This document shows positions 23,032 through 32,280 of a stretch of DNA of 38,134 nucleotides, piece by piece; position 1 is the first letter of the stretch; every line of letters starts with the position of its first letter. Under the pieces are notes generated by a model. That model made no database searches. It had not been told where the DNA came from and was given only the letters and a program-made list of their open reading frames with translations. The position numbers were made by a program, and so were the translations under genes. The stretch comes from a bacterium. GTDB taxonomy: Bacteria > Cyanobacteriota > Vampirovibrionia > Gastranaerophilales > Gastranaerophilaceae. The stretch lies in the NCBI GenBank assembly GCA_017629215.1, contig JAGBXP010000002.1:1-38134 (forward strand), given 5' to 3'.

Positions 23032-23091
23032 ATCTTACCTATTTATAGCCAATGTTTTACTTTAAACTAAATATTCTTTTCTTTTAAATAC

Positions 23092-23126
23092 AAAAAAAAA
23101 GAGGATAACAATGAAGTCATCCTCTT
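23092..23126 (-). terminator. Terminator of the nucleotidyltransferase-like gene
   Basis: AAGAGGAT (23099-23106) pairs with ATCCTCTT (23119-23126); on the minus strand a T run follows (complement of A9 at 23092-23100). It ends 19 bp beyond the stop of the gene at 23145. Confidence 0.8.
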
Positions 23127-23144
23127 AGATTCTTTATTTCTTAA

Positions 23145-24359
23145 TTATACGATAATTTTAACACCTTCTATATCTTTAGCATTTATTATTTTATCAGCTG
23201 ATATTTCTTCTACTTCGCTAAAGTTGATATAAGGCATTTTTTCTTCTAGTCTTACTCTCTTGTTGAAAGAAGTTTGTATTTCATTAGCCATTTCTTTAGG
23301 AAAATTTGCTAAAAATTCGCCATTTTTTACTTCTGTAGCAAATGAATATAGAGCTTGTGGCTCTCCAACATCTTCCCATTTGTTGACAACTTTAACGTCA
23401 GCTCCTCTTTCTGGCAATATTTTAAACCAGTCATTCATTTTGCTATGAACATATTTTACAGCATTCGCAAAATCATAAATCTCTGTATCATTTTTCTTGA
23501 TATTATTAACTCCTGATTTGATTTCATTTATTAAATTTCCCATCGCTTCTTTACTTATATAGAACAAGCCTGTGTTTGCTATATTTTTACCATCTACAGC
23601 TATTTTTTTAGCTTCTTCTATTGGTGGTTTTTCGCTAAATCCACTAAGTTGGAATTCATTTTCACCTCTTGGCTGTGCAACTTCTAATACCCCAAATCTA
23701 TTAGCTACTTCTTCTGGAGTTCTAGCTACTCCAACTAATCCAAGATGTTTATTAGGATTGTTAATTGTTTTTGTAAAGAATGTCATTATATCAGAAGCTT
23801 TATCTCCAAATACGTTATCACCACAGCAAACAATGATGTCTTTAATAGGATTTCCTGCTAAATAGTGCTGTACAATATCTCCAAAAGAACCTGATGGTTG
23901 AGATGCTATAATTTTATTTACACCTTCTTTTCCAATAAAGAATTTATTCATAGCAAGTGCAAAATCAAGCATGTGGATATTTTTATCTTTGCCAAATCTA
24001 AAAGGTAAGCTGATTTTATTATAATCACCAACTGTTTGAGCTAGTTCTTTAAATCTGCTTCCAGAACCTGCTCCGAGTCCAAATACATCAACTTTTTCAA
24101 TAAGGTCTTGTGCTTTTGTAACTATTCCACCGATAAAACCATCTCTAGCTAAAGTTTCTTTGTTAGCTCTTGCAATAATTGCTGTAGCTTCTGCTTCTTG
24201 GGTTTTTCTTAGCTCTGGTAAAATTTTTGAATTAAATGTGTCTACAACATTAGTCGCTATTTGTTTACCTAGGTTTTTTTCTGATAGAGTAACATAAAAA
24301 GCTTTAAAATTAGGACTCTCAACTGGTTTCGATACAGTCGATACTCTTTGAATCTCCAT
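23145..24359 (-). CDS. Sugar nucleotidyltransferase-like protein (NTP_transferase fold)
   Basis: This is a 404-aa protein. Nucleotidyltransferase hallmarks are visible: the phosphate-binding loop GLGAGSGSR (94-102), GSFGD (157-161), a metal-site segment VCCGDNVF (177-184), FSEKP (241-245) and NTGLFYIS (262-269). These match enzymes making ADP-, GDP- or UDP-sugars from NTP and sugar-1-phosphate. The first ~90 residues are an extra helical region ahead of the loop, which normally lies near the N terminus, and the start has the NFKAF tag seen in many Gastranaerophilales proteins. A classic GxGTR loop is replaced by GAGSGSR, so substrate or activity may differ. CAAGGAG precedes the ATG. It stands alone, not in a sugar cluster. 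Confidence 0.75.
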   Translation of the reverse strand: MEIQRVSTVSKPVESPNFKAFYVTLSEKNLGKQIATNVVDTFNSKILPELRKTQEAEATAIIARANKETLARDGFIGGIVTKAQDLIEKVDVFGLGAGSGSRFKELAQTVGDYNKISLPFRFGKDKNIHMLDFALAMNKFFIGKEGVNKIIASQPSGSFGDIVQHYLAGNPIKDIIVCCGDNVFGDKASDIMTFFTKTINNPNKHLGLVGVARTPEEVANRFGVLEVAQPRGENEFQLSGFSEKPPIEEAKKIAVDGKNIANTGLFYISKEAMGNLINEIKSGVNNIKKNDTEIYDFANAVKYVHSKMNDWFKILPERGADVKVVNKWEDVGEPQALYSFATEVKNGEFLANFPKEMANEIQTSFNKRVRLEEKMPYINFSEVEEISADKIINAKDIEGVKIIV

Positions 24360-24511
24360 AATAATCTCCTTGTATTTAATTCACACACTATATAATAGAT
24401 AAAATATCCTCATTAATAAGCAAAATTGCTAATTGGTAACTCTATTTATAGCATATAAATAATTAAAATCAATATATAAATAAGTATATTAGTCATTTTA
24501 TTAAATCAAAT

Positions 24512-24535
24512 AAAAAGCCTCTTGCTATAAGAGGC
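24512..24535 (-). terminator. Terminator of the 169-aa gene
   Basis: GCCTCTT (24517-24523) pairs with AAGAGGC (24529-24535) around GCTAT. On the minus strand a T run (complement of A5 at 24512-24516) follows. It serves the gene ending at 24606. Confidence 0.8.
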
Positions 24536-24605
24536 GAGGGGAAATTTGAATTAATAGGTATACACTTCACATTATGTTTTTAGAGTTAAATTTTGTACAT
24601 TTGTT

Positions 24606-25115
24606 CTAGAATTTAGGAGCAAATTCTTTAGCAGCTTCTAACGCATGTTTCTTGTGTTCATCACGAGCTTCTTGTTTCATTTTAATCCGTAGCTCGATAT
24701 CATTAAGTGCTAGCTGTATATCTTTTTCAACCTCATTCATTTTATTGACTTCCTGTTGTTTTAAGGCTTTCATTGCTTCTTCCTTAAATTGCTTGAATGC
24801 ACTTAGTTCAATCTGTTGTTGCATCATTTGATTATTTACAAATGGTACTCGTCCCATCATTTTCATGTTTTGCAGATTTTGCATCGCACTCATACTACTT
24901 GCTTGATCCGAATATTGAGCAAATAGCGTGGCTCTTGGTAATAATGATGAGGATAAGCCTGCAATATTGTTCAAAGTAAGTATTGATGATCCTCCCAAAG
25001 CACTGGCATATTTTTGATGGTTCGCTAATTGTGTTCGAAGTTCCATTGCCTGCTTTTGAAGGTCATTTATTTCGCGTGTTAATCTCTGGGTCATCCAGAA
25101 TGATGTTAACAACAT
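24606..25115 (-). CDS. Methionine/glutamine-rich coiled-coil protein of unknown function
   Basis: This is a 169-aa soluble protein. The N-terminal helix (RLTREINDLQKQAMELRTQL) and the C-terminal helix (about 110-165, rich in K, E and A) are coiled-coil-like, joined by a loop rich in M, N, S and Q (QNLQNMKMMGRVPFVNNQMMQQQ). No membrane segment or signal peptide. It resembles small lineage-specific helical proteins, with a loose likeness in style to the 91-aa protein at 26444. It is monocistronic with its own terminator. I do not recognise a family; an export or scaffold role is only a guess. Confidence 0.7.
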   Translation of the reverse strand: MLLTSFWMTQRLTREINDLQKQAMELRTQLANHQKYASALGGSSILTLNNIAGLSSSLLPRATLFAQYSDQASSMSAMQNLQNMKMMGRVPFVNNQMMQQQIELSAFKQFKEEAMKALKQQEVNKMNEVEKDIQLALNDIELRIKMKQEARDEHKKHALEAAKEFAPKF

Positions 25116-25371
25116 AATTTACCTACCTTATTTTTTTACTAACCTTTAATTAAAAAATATTAATATTACAATCTGTATAAACTATTTAATAATGAAGTGA
25201 TATTAACCTTTTTTAACCTTACATATTAATAAAGTATTTTTGTTTTGAAAAATTGCCTTTTTTTTTCGATTTGTTAAGTTTTGTTAACAAAATATAAAGA
25301 TAAAAGCTTTTTTATTGTAAAATTTATTTAGCTTAAAGCTTGTAATAATTAGTGTTAGAGGAGTTTTTGTT

Positions 25372-25821
25372 ATGATAAAAGATACAATTGACAAAGCTGA
25401 AATTTATTACTCTTTATCGGAAAATTTAAAAAAAGGTTTTGAATGGATTAAAAATTCTAATTTAGAATTACTTTCTGATGGTAGATATGAAATAGATGGA
25501 AATAATGTTTTTGCATCAATACAAACTTATGATACAAAGGAAGATGCTAAGTATGAAGCTCATCGCAAATATATCGACATACAATATATGATTTCAGGAG
25601 TGGAAAAGATTGGTATAGCTAATTTAACAAGCTGTAGGACTCTAATTGAATATAATTCAGAAAAAGATATTGAATTTTATGATATTGTTGAACAAGACAT
25701 GTTTGTTGGATTAAAAACGGGCGAATTTGTTGTGCTTTATCCACATGATGCTCATAAACCTTCTATTTCATTTTTAGATAAGCAAGCTGTAAAAAAAGTG
25801 GTTGTAAAAGTTGCAATATAA
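25372..25821 (+). CDS. YhcH/YjgK/YiaL (DUF386) family protein
   Basis: This 149-aa protein has the cupin-like fold of the YhcH family; members include the N-acetylneuraminate anomerase NanQ and the EbgC subunit. The hallmarks are AHRKYIDIQYMISG with H64, D69 and Q71, and YPHDAHKP with H125 and H128, which hold a metal at the active site. The length is full. It probably acts on a sugar anomer or a related small sugar in the cytosol. AGAGGAG precedes the ATG. It is not near sialic-acid or galactoside genes, so the substrate is open. It converges with the next gene (4-bp gap between stops). Confidence 0.87.
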   Translation: MIKDTIDKAEIYYSLSENLKKGFEWIKNSNLELLSDGRYEIDGNNVFASIQTYDTKEDAKYEAHRKYIDIQYMISGVEKIGIANLTSCRTLIEYNSEKDIEFYDIVEQDMFVGLKTGEFVVLYPHDAHKPSISFLDKQAVKKVVVKVAI

Positions 25822-25825
25822 TAGT

Positions 25826-26203
25826 TTATGCTGCAGCAAATATATTTTCGGCATTTAGATCTATTTCAAAATCTATAAGTTCACCATTATATTTGTTTGA
25901 ATCTTTTGATGCAATTTCCCAAAGTTCACCTAAGACAGGTTTTTTAGGAATTACTTTGTCAGGTTGCTCTTTTAAACGTCTTAATCTTTCTTTTATTGTA
26001 TTTTCAATTGAGATTTGTGATTTTGTTGATAAATTATTATATTTAATAAATGAATTAGTATTAAAAATTGAGTCATCAATAATTTTTTTTACAGATTCTT
26101 CTGATGCGCCTTTTCTGTTAAGAATTTTTTTAGCTGTTTGGCGTAAATTTTCTCTGTTTTCAAATTGAGAATTTTGCATTGTATGTGTAATATTTAATCC
26201 CAT
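25826..26203 (-). CDS. Small unknown protein
   Basis: This is a 125-aa charged helical protein with a flexible N terminus (MGLNITHTMQNSQFENREN), two helices rich in K, E and R (about 20-85) and an acidic C terminus ending FAAA. The start at 26203 has AAAGGAATAG before it. There is no signal peptide and no known motif. It converges with the YhcH-family gene. Its short N-terminal lead before the helices is like other lineage-specific unknowns in this region. Confidence 0.65.
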   Translation of the reverse strand: MGLNITHTMQNSQFENRENLRQTAKKILNRKGASEESVKKIIDDSIFNTNSFIKYNNLSTKSQISIENTIKERLRRLKEQPDKVIPKKPVLGELWEIASKDSNKYNGELIDFEIDLNAENIFAAA

Positions 26204-26443
26204 AATCTATTCCTTTATCCCTTTTGAGGTTTTGTACCCTTAATATATATATCGGCATATTTTTGAAAAACTTTAGAGTTTATAACATATTTGTTACAAA
26301 AGTTAATAATTACTTTGCTGAGTTTATGTCCTTGAAAAGACAAGTAAGCTGCAGCTTTAATGTGTTAAATAAAATTACAAAAACTTGAAGAGTATTGCTA
26401 AATATGTTATTCTAATAATGTAGAGAAAGGTTGGTGGTATAAG

Positions 26444-26719
26444 ATGTTGGTATCAATGTTTTCTATGTATAATGCTATCAATATGCGAAATCGTGCAATC
26501 ATGGGCATGATTGGTACTAATAATTCTACGCTTAGTTTTCTCGGAAATACAAGAGCTGAACAATGTAACCTTGAGTCTTTACATGAGCTAGACACAATAA
26601 ATTCTTTAAATTTAGCTAGATATCAACTTATGTATTTGATAGCCAATGCTACTGAGAAACAAGCAAAGGCTTCTCTTAAAGAGGAAACTCAAGATAAAAA
26701 TTTAAACATTCTAGCTTAA
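26444..26719 (+). CDS. Small lineage-specific protein
   Basis: This is a 91-aa protein, MLVSMFSMYNAINMRNR at the start, then a serine/asparagine-rich centre and a helical lysine-rich end. It is methionine-rich in the first third and has no strong hydrophobic stretch. GGTGG precedes the ATG at suitable spacing. It ends 5 bp from the stop of the convergent secreted-protein gene. No family recognised; its style (Met-rich start, leading helix) recalls the 169-aa gene at 24606. Confidence 0.6.
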   Translation: MLVSMFSMYNAINMRNRAIMGMIGTNNSTLSFLGNTRAEQCNLESLHELDTINSLNLARYQLMYLIANATEKQAKASLKEETQDKNLNILA

Positions 26720-26723
26720 ATAT

Positions 26724-27863
26724 TTATTGATTATAATCTCTTAATTCTGGTTGATATAAATTTTGTTCACCAAATAGATTACTCTTTTTCTTTTTGTTTA
26801 TTTCTATTTCGATTAACTCTGGATATTTTATCTCATTATTTTCTTTTTTAAAGATTGCTTGGATTAAATTTTTATTATCAGATTTTAATTTGTTAGAAAT
26901 GTTGTTAAGTTCTATTTCACTATTTTCAATAACTGGAGTTGCTTTTACTTCTAATTTAGATTGTAATTTTTTTTGTTCTTTTATTGCTTTTCTTTCAGTA
27001 TTAGCTTCTTTTATCTTATCAGTTGTTTCAACTATTTTCATTTTTGTATCATTTGAAAAATCTTTCACATCAGATTTTTTCGCTTGATAAACTTTGTCAT
27101 ACTCCTTTAATAAATGACGATACTTCTTTGTAAATACATTATCTATATTTCCAATATTATAATCAATCTTAATAGATTCTGTCGCTAATATTTCTGGTGG
27201 TAATATGCTTTGTTGAATATTTTTTGCAATTTGTGGAGATAGATATCTTGAATAATCCTTAATTTTTTGCAATTGCTCAACCTGTGGAGAAGCACCACGT
27301 GTTATTATTCTGTTTTCACAAACACTAATTGTCTTGTAATATGTATCAGACCAAAGTTTCATATTTTTTTCTGTATCAATTAATACTGCATAAGTAGATA
27401 TTTTATATGCAGGATCTACTACTGAAGCTCCTGGAATATTTAAAACATCCCAAAAGGTTCTTCTTAATATATAATTTTCGGCATCTATAAATGAAGTGAT
27501 TAGCATTATATATCTAGTATTAGTTTTATCTGCTAGTTTTTTTGATAATGTATAATCAATATTATAGGTTGTTTTAAATTTGTTAGTTAAATTTTTAGCT
27601 GAAATCATAGCATAAGCATCTTGTTTAAAAGTGTTACGCAATTCACTAACATTTGGAGAATAAATATTATCAGTGCAATTTAATAAATTTATAATATCAT
27701 CTGCAAAAAACTCTGCTGAAGCATTGTAAATAAAAGAATCTATTGCAACATTATCCGTTACAATATTATCTGGAATAACTAGCAGGCTATAATCTTTAGC
27801 CATCGCAGAAGGTGCTAAAAATAAAAATATCCCAACTATTAACTTTTTTAATAAATCTCTCAC
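26724..27863 (-). CDS. Secreted or periplasmic protein of unknown function
   Basis: This is a 379-aa protein. GTG at 27863 is chosen as start because it gives a clean Sec signal peptide (RDLLKKLIVGIFLFLAPSAMA, cleavage before KDYSL). A longer frame to a TTG at 27899 would translate a TATAAT box as protein. The mature part has an alpha/beta domain of about 230 residues (LLVIPDNIVTDNVAIDSFIYNA, YIMLITSFIDAENYIL, YAVLIDTEKNMKLWSDTYYK), similar in style to periplasmic GNA1162- or CsgG-like lipoprotein-associated folds, then a long charged helical tail. I do not assign a family. It is divergent from the AsmA-like gene. Confidence 0.65.
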   Translation of the reverse strand: MRDLLKKLIVGIFLFLAPSAMAKDYSLLVIPDNIVTDNVAIDSFIYNASAEFFADDIINLLNCTDNIYSPNVSELRNTFKQDAYAMISAKNLTNKFKTTYNIDYTLSKKLADKTNTRYIMLITSFIDAENYILRRTFWDVLNIPGASVVDPAYKISTYAVLIDTEKNMKLWSDTYYKTISVCENRIITRGASPQVEQLQKIKDYSRYLSPQIAKNIQQSILPPEILATESIKIDYNIGNIDNVFTKKYRHLLKEYDKVYQAKKSDVKDFSNDTKMKIVETTDKIKEANTERKAIKEQKKLQSKLEVKATPVIENSEIELNNISNKLKSDNKNLIQAIFKKENNEIKYPELIEIEINKKKKSNLFGEQNLYQPELRDYNQ

Positions 27864-27870
27864 AATATTG

Positions 27871-27922
27871 ATTATATCATAATAAATAAAAAGTACCAAT
27901 ATTATAAATTCTGTAATATAAT
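27871..27922. promoter_or_regulatory. Divergent TATAAT boxes next to start codons
   Basis: A minus-strand TATAAT (27876-27871) lies 7 bases before the GTG at 27863, and a plus-strand TATAAT (27917-27922) lies 8 bases before the ATG at 27931. Neither start has a Shine-Dalgarno, so both mRNAs are predicted to be leaderless. No convincing -35 box is visible for either. Confidence 0.5.
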
Positions 27923-27930
27923 GATAAAAA

Positions 27931-30900
27931 ATGTTTAAAAATAAATTAATAATAAGTTTTATAGGGTTTTATATATTTTGGCTTTTAATTGCGCCTCAAA
28001 TAACAAGTAAGGCGATATTATTAGTATGTAATACAATTTTTAAAAATTCTAGATATGAGCTTCAAGTTCAAAATCTTAAAACAGTGTTTTCAATTCTTCC
28101 AACAATATCATTTCGAGCCGATAAAATAAGCGTTATATCTAAAAAAGATATTTCCAATCTATGTATTGAAGATTTTAGGATGAAAATACGTCTTTTACCT
28201 TTACTATCAAAGAAAGTTCATGTTAATACTTTGTGGCTAGGAAAACTTGCTATAAATGCTAATTTGGAAGAAAGTCTTGAATTAGATAAAGATTTTTTAG
28301 TTAGATTTAAAAATAGACCATATAGGGTTGATTCGTTAAATATTAATGAATTAACAGCTAAAGTTTATAAAAAAGATATTGATTATCCTATATTATACAA
28401 GGGTAAAGAGTTTCAGTTTCAAAGAAAGAATTCTTATATAAAGATACAAAATAATAGTGTGCTAGATATTGATAATAAAATCTCAAAAATAACATCAAAT
28501 GTATTTTTGCCAAAAAATAACGATATAAGAAAAACAACATTAGAAGTAAATGTAGATAATATAGATATTGCACCTCTTCAAAACTATTTTAAGCATTATT
28601 TGCCTAAGGATCTGAAAAAAATATCTGGTATAGTTAATGTAAATGCAACTAAAGAGGGTTGTGTGCTTAAATTGAAAAATTGTGCAATAACGATGGCTGA
28701 TAATTCAAAATCTAATATATTTCCTCAAGATGTTACTATAAAGTCAAAATTTTTGATAACTCGCAGTAATATTAATTTTGAAAATATAGATTTTAACTCA
28801 TCAAATATTCATGTAAATATAAAAGGGCGCATTATTGATTATTTGGGAAAAGTAAAACCTAAATTAGATTTCAATCTAATAATTAATAATTCAAAAATTA
28901 ATGATATAGTAGCGATGTTACCATCATTGAAGTTTGAAGAATTAGATATTTCAAAACTAAAAAAATATAATTTAAACGGAGATGTTCTTGCAAATATAAA
29001 TATCAAAGGACGTTATTTAGAACCTGATATTAACGGTGATATTTATATGAGCAATTGCTATCTTGATAAAAATATTATAGAACTACCTAAGGGTGCAACT
29101 ATAAAAATAAATCTTTCAGGAAGACGTGCTAATTTTGATGCAGTAGTACCTGTAGAAAAGCTAGAAAAAGTTTTTGTTAAAGGATATCAGGAAATATATA
29201 ACACGAAGTATTCTGAATTAACTGTTAAAAGTACAGAATTTGTAAATTTAAAAACGGCTCAAAAAATATTATTACCATTACACGAAATATTGAATTTTAT
29301 AGTTGGTCCATTACCAATATTAGACATTTCAGGTACTGGCAATATTGATATTGAGGTCAAGGGTAATAGAAGAAATCCTCATATTTGGGGTATATTTAAT
29401 ATAAATAATGCAGTTGCAAATTTTAATAATATCTCTAATCTAAAACTTTTAAATTTAGATGCAAAGTTGAACTTTGATGATCAAAAAGTTGTATTTTCTA
29501 ATTCAAATGGTGAAATAAATTCAAAAAAAATAATTATAAATGGTTTTTCAAATCTTGATGGAAAATTTGAATATAACATTAAAGCTTTAGACCAATGTAT
29601 TGAGCATTTATGCAAAGCTATTACAACTTCCAATTTACCAGAAAATATTAAAACTAGATTACAAAAATTAAATGTAATTAAAGGTAATATAGATGCAACC
29701 ATCAAGCTTTTTGGTACAATTAAGGAGTTTGATAATTTAGATTTCGAATTTAACAAAAATATTTTTGTAGAAGGTTCTGCGAATTTAAAAAATATCAAAT
29801 TAATATATCATAATGTATTAATTGATAATATTAATGGCTCATTAAAATTTTATAAAGAAAATTTAGAAACAAAAATCAATGCTATTATTGAGCAGTATCC
29901 ATTTTTATTAGACCTTGTTATAAAAAATAATAACATATTTATAGATTTTGACATCCCTAAATTAGATTCAAATTTGTTGATATTAGATGCTGAACTAGCT
30001 AAAAAGAACTTTTTACCATACTTATCGATTAAAGGTAACTACAGTGGACATATTAATAAACCTAATTATGATAATTTGAAAATAAAAGCTATGATATTAG
30101 GTTCACTCCCTGAAAGCGTTATAAAATATAATTCTGGAAGTTTAATTACAATTGAAAAAAATGAAGTACTCATAAAGAATTTAAAAGGTTATATTAATAG
30201 CGCATTAAATACATTTAATGTAAATTTGAAAATTGATGAACCATTCGTAAATCCAAAGGCTTCAGGTATACTTGATGTTAAAATCCCAAGTCTAAATTTA
30301 TTAAATGATATTTTTCAATGTGATATATTGCCAAATAACTTAAAAAAAGTTGTTGAAAATTATAAATTTACAAGTGGAGGATTAGATTTAAAAGCAAGGA
30401 TTAGTAATAATAAAATTTTTACAAATCTGGATTTGTCATCTATTTCTTTTGTATATCAACCTTTAAATATGCCTGTTGAGATTATTAATGGTTTTATTTC
30501 TCTAAGAAATAATATAATAAAACTTAATAAAATTAATTTCCTAGCTGATGAAATGCCAATGCTTGCAGATGGTGAAATAAAAGATCTTTTTGGTAAACAA
30601 AATTTTAATCTTTATATCAACTCAAAACCTCAACAAGAATTTATTGATAAATATATAAATACCAATCAAATTTATCCACTTAAAATCAAGGGGGATATCG
30701 TATACTTAGTAAAATTAAAGGGTGAACCAGATAATTATAACATTAATGCTGAAATTGATATGAGTAAAAATTCAAGTATTTATCATTTTGGCGCGACGAT
30801 TGGAGACATAGAAAATGCTATTCGGGTTTCTCTTGATTCTAGAATATTAAAAAATAAATTTCATAAAATAAAAGAATTCTCTTATGATAAGATTATTAAT

Positions 30901-32280
30901 TCTCAGAGTGGACGACAAACAAGATTAAATTTACTAAAGGCTTCTGGTGGGTTTGAAGTGTTAGAAAATGATTTACTTTTTGATAATCTTTGGATAAAAA
31001 CTAGCCACCCTACAGATGCTCGAATTTTTAATATTATTTTTAGAAAGCCAAATATAAAGCAAGGTCAATTTACTTCAGATTTGAAACTCAGTGGAATGTT
31101 GTCTTCACCTAAAATATTAGGAGATTTTCATATCTTCGAGACTGATATTCCTTTCTTGGATATATCAATGAAAAATATTGAGTTAATATTTAGTGATAAG
31201 TTCATTAATTTTGATGCCAAGGGTGATGTAATGGGGAATGATATTGTCTTTGATGGTATTTTATTGAATAAACTAACAACACCTTATAAAATAGAAAAAG
31301 CAAATCTGTATACTAAAAATTTAGACTTAAATAATCTTATAGAAAAATTGAAAATTGCCGAAGTAGATACTGTATCAACATTTGACTCTTTAGAAGGCTT
31401 TGATTTAAGTTTAATTACAGCTAAGGAATTTAATTTAAAAGCTGACGCTGTTCGACTTAGAAATATTAATGCAACCGATTTTAATGCTGTAACTTCATTA
31501 GATAAAAATGGGATGCTGAAGGTAAACGATTTTCAATTCAACATAGCTCAAGGAACTCTTAATGGAAAATTCTTATATGACCTTAAATCTAATGATATGG
31601 GAATAAATCTTTATGCAAATATGATTAGTGCAAATGATTTAACAAAAGCACTGTTTGATTTAGATAATCAAATTTATGGCGATTTAACAGGAAATATTGA
31701 ATTAACTTGTAATGGTATAGATTTTAGTCATTGTATGCAAACATTAAGTGGGAATACTATTTTTAATGTGAAAGATGGTAGGATGCCAAAATTAGGTTCT
31801 TTAGAATATCTTTTAAAAGCTGGAAATATAGTCAAAGGTGGACTTACAGGCGTGTCAATTAATAGTATTATTGATATATTAACGCCTTCTAAAACTGGAC
31901 AATTCTCAGATATTTTTGGAAATATAAAAATAAAAGATGGTATTGCTGAAAATTTTGAAATAACAACAAAAGGAAATGATTTAAGTTTATATATTGCAGG
32001 AACATACAATTTTGCAACATCTATCGCAGACTTGGATGTTCTAGGTCTATTATCCAGAAAAATTACAACTCTTTTTGGACCAATTGGCAATCTTTCATTA
32101 AACACTTTATTTAATATTATTCCAGGAGTGGACTTGTCAAAAGATAGTGCCTTATTGGAACGTATTAATAAAATTCCAGGTATAGAATTATCGAGCAAGG
32201 AATTTAGAAAATTTATTGCTGTTATAAAGGGTAATATTAATGGTGAGGACTATGTAACAAGCTTTAAGTGGATTAATTAG
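27931..32280 (+). CDS. AsmA-like large envelope protein
   Basis: This 1449-aa protein has one N-terminal membrane anchor (LIISFIGFYIFWLLIAP, about residues 7-25) and a long repetitive beta-rich body. The C-terminal ~200 residues are the AsmA_2-type domain: DLTKALFDLDNQIYGDLTGN, then LSGNTIFNVKDGRMPKLGSL and GLLSRKITTLFGPIGNLSL. AsmA/YhdP/TamB-type proteins form bridges across the periplasm that move lipids to the outer membrane or shape its composition. The length is in the YhdP range (about 1260-1450). A leaderless start is likely. It overlaps the convergent HEAT-like gene by 8 bp at the 3' end. A didermic envelope is implied for the host, as for Vampirovibrionia. Confidence 0.85.
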   Translation: MFKNKLIISFIGFYIFWLLIAPQITSKAILLVCNTIFKNSRYELQVQNLKTVFSILPTISFRADKISVISKKDISNLCIEDFRMKIRLLPLLSKKVHVNTLWLGKLAINANLEESLELDKDFLVRFKNRPYRVDSLNINELTAKVYKKDIDYPILYKGKEFQFQRKNSYIKIQNNSVLDIDNKISKITSNVFLPKNNDIRKTTLEVNVDNIDIAPLQNYFKHYLPKDLKKISGIVNVNATKEGCVLKLKNCAITMADNSKSNIFPQDVTIKSKFLITRSNINFENIDFNSSNIHVNIKGRIIDYLGKVKPKLDFNLIINNSKINDIVAMLPSLKFEELDISKLKKYNLNGDVLANINIKGRYLEPDINGDIYMSNCYLDKNIIELPKGATIKINLSGRRANFDAVVPVEKLEKVFVKGYQEIYNTKYSELTVKSTEFVNLKTAQKILLPLHEILNFIVGPLPILDISGTGNIDIEVKGNRRNPHIWGIFNINNAVANFNNISNLKLLNLDAKLNFDDQKVVFSNSNGEINSKKIIINGFSNLDGKFEYNIKALDQCIEHLCKAITTSNLPENIKTRLQKLNVIKGNIDATIKLFGTIKEFDNLDFEFNKNIFVEGSANLKNIKLIYHNVLIDNINGSLKFYKENLETKINAIIEQYPFLLDLVIKNNNIFIDFDIPKLDSNLLILDAELAKKNFLPYLSIKGNYSGHINKPNYDNLKIKAMILGSLPESVIKYNSGSLITIEKNEVLIKNLKGYINSALNTFNVNLKIDEPFVNPKASGILDVKIPSLNLLNDIFQCDILPNNLKKVVENYKFTSGGLDLKARISNNKIFTNLDLSSISFVYQPLNMPVEIINGFISLRNNIIKLNKINFLADEMPMLADGEIKDLFGKQNFNLYINSKPQQEFIDKYINTNQIYPLKIKGDIVYLVKLKGEPDNYNINAEIDMSKNSSIYHFGATIGDIENAIRVSLDSRILKNKFHKIKEFSYDKIINSQSGRQTRLNLLKASGGFEVLENDLLFDNLWIKTSHPTDARIFNIIFRKPNIKQGQFTSDLKLSGMLSSPKILGDFHIFETDIPFLDISMKNIELIFSDKFINFDAKGDVMGNDIVFDGILLNKLTTPYKIEKANLYTKNLDLNNLIEKLKIAEVDTVSTFDSLEGFDLSLITAKEFNLKADAVRLRNINATDFNAVTSLDKNGMLKVNDFQFNIAQGTLNGKFLYDLKSNDMGINLYANMISANDLTKALFDLDNQIYGDLTGNIELTCNGIDFSHCMQTLSGNTIFNVKDGRMPKLGSLEYLLKAGNIVKGGLTGVSINSIIDILTPSKTGQFSDIFGNIKIKDGIAENFEITTKGNDLSLYIAGTYNFATSIADLDVLGLLSRKITTLFGPIGNLSLNTLFNIIPGVDLSKDSALLERINKIPGIELSSKEFRKFIAVIKGNINGEDYVTSFKWIN

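Larger units (their letters stand above)
22791..23144. other. Gene-free AT-rich region behind tRNA-Asp
   Basis: There is no protein-coding frame. It should contain the tRNA-Asp promoter on the minus strand; AT-rich -10-like words lie near 22840. At 23006-23031 there is a strong plus-strand terminator with no annotated gene before it, and at 23092-23126 the terminator of the gene to the right. Confidence 0.6.

Noticed and set aside
31728..32198. 156-codon minus-strand frame inside the AsmA-like gene
   Set aside because: It is the antisense of the conserved AsmA C-terminal domain, with no ribosome site.
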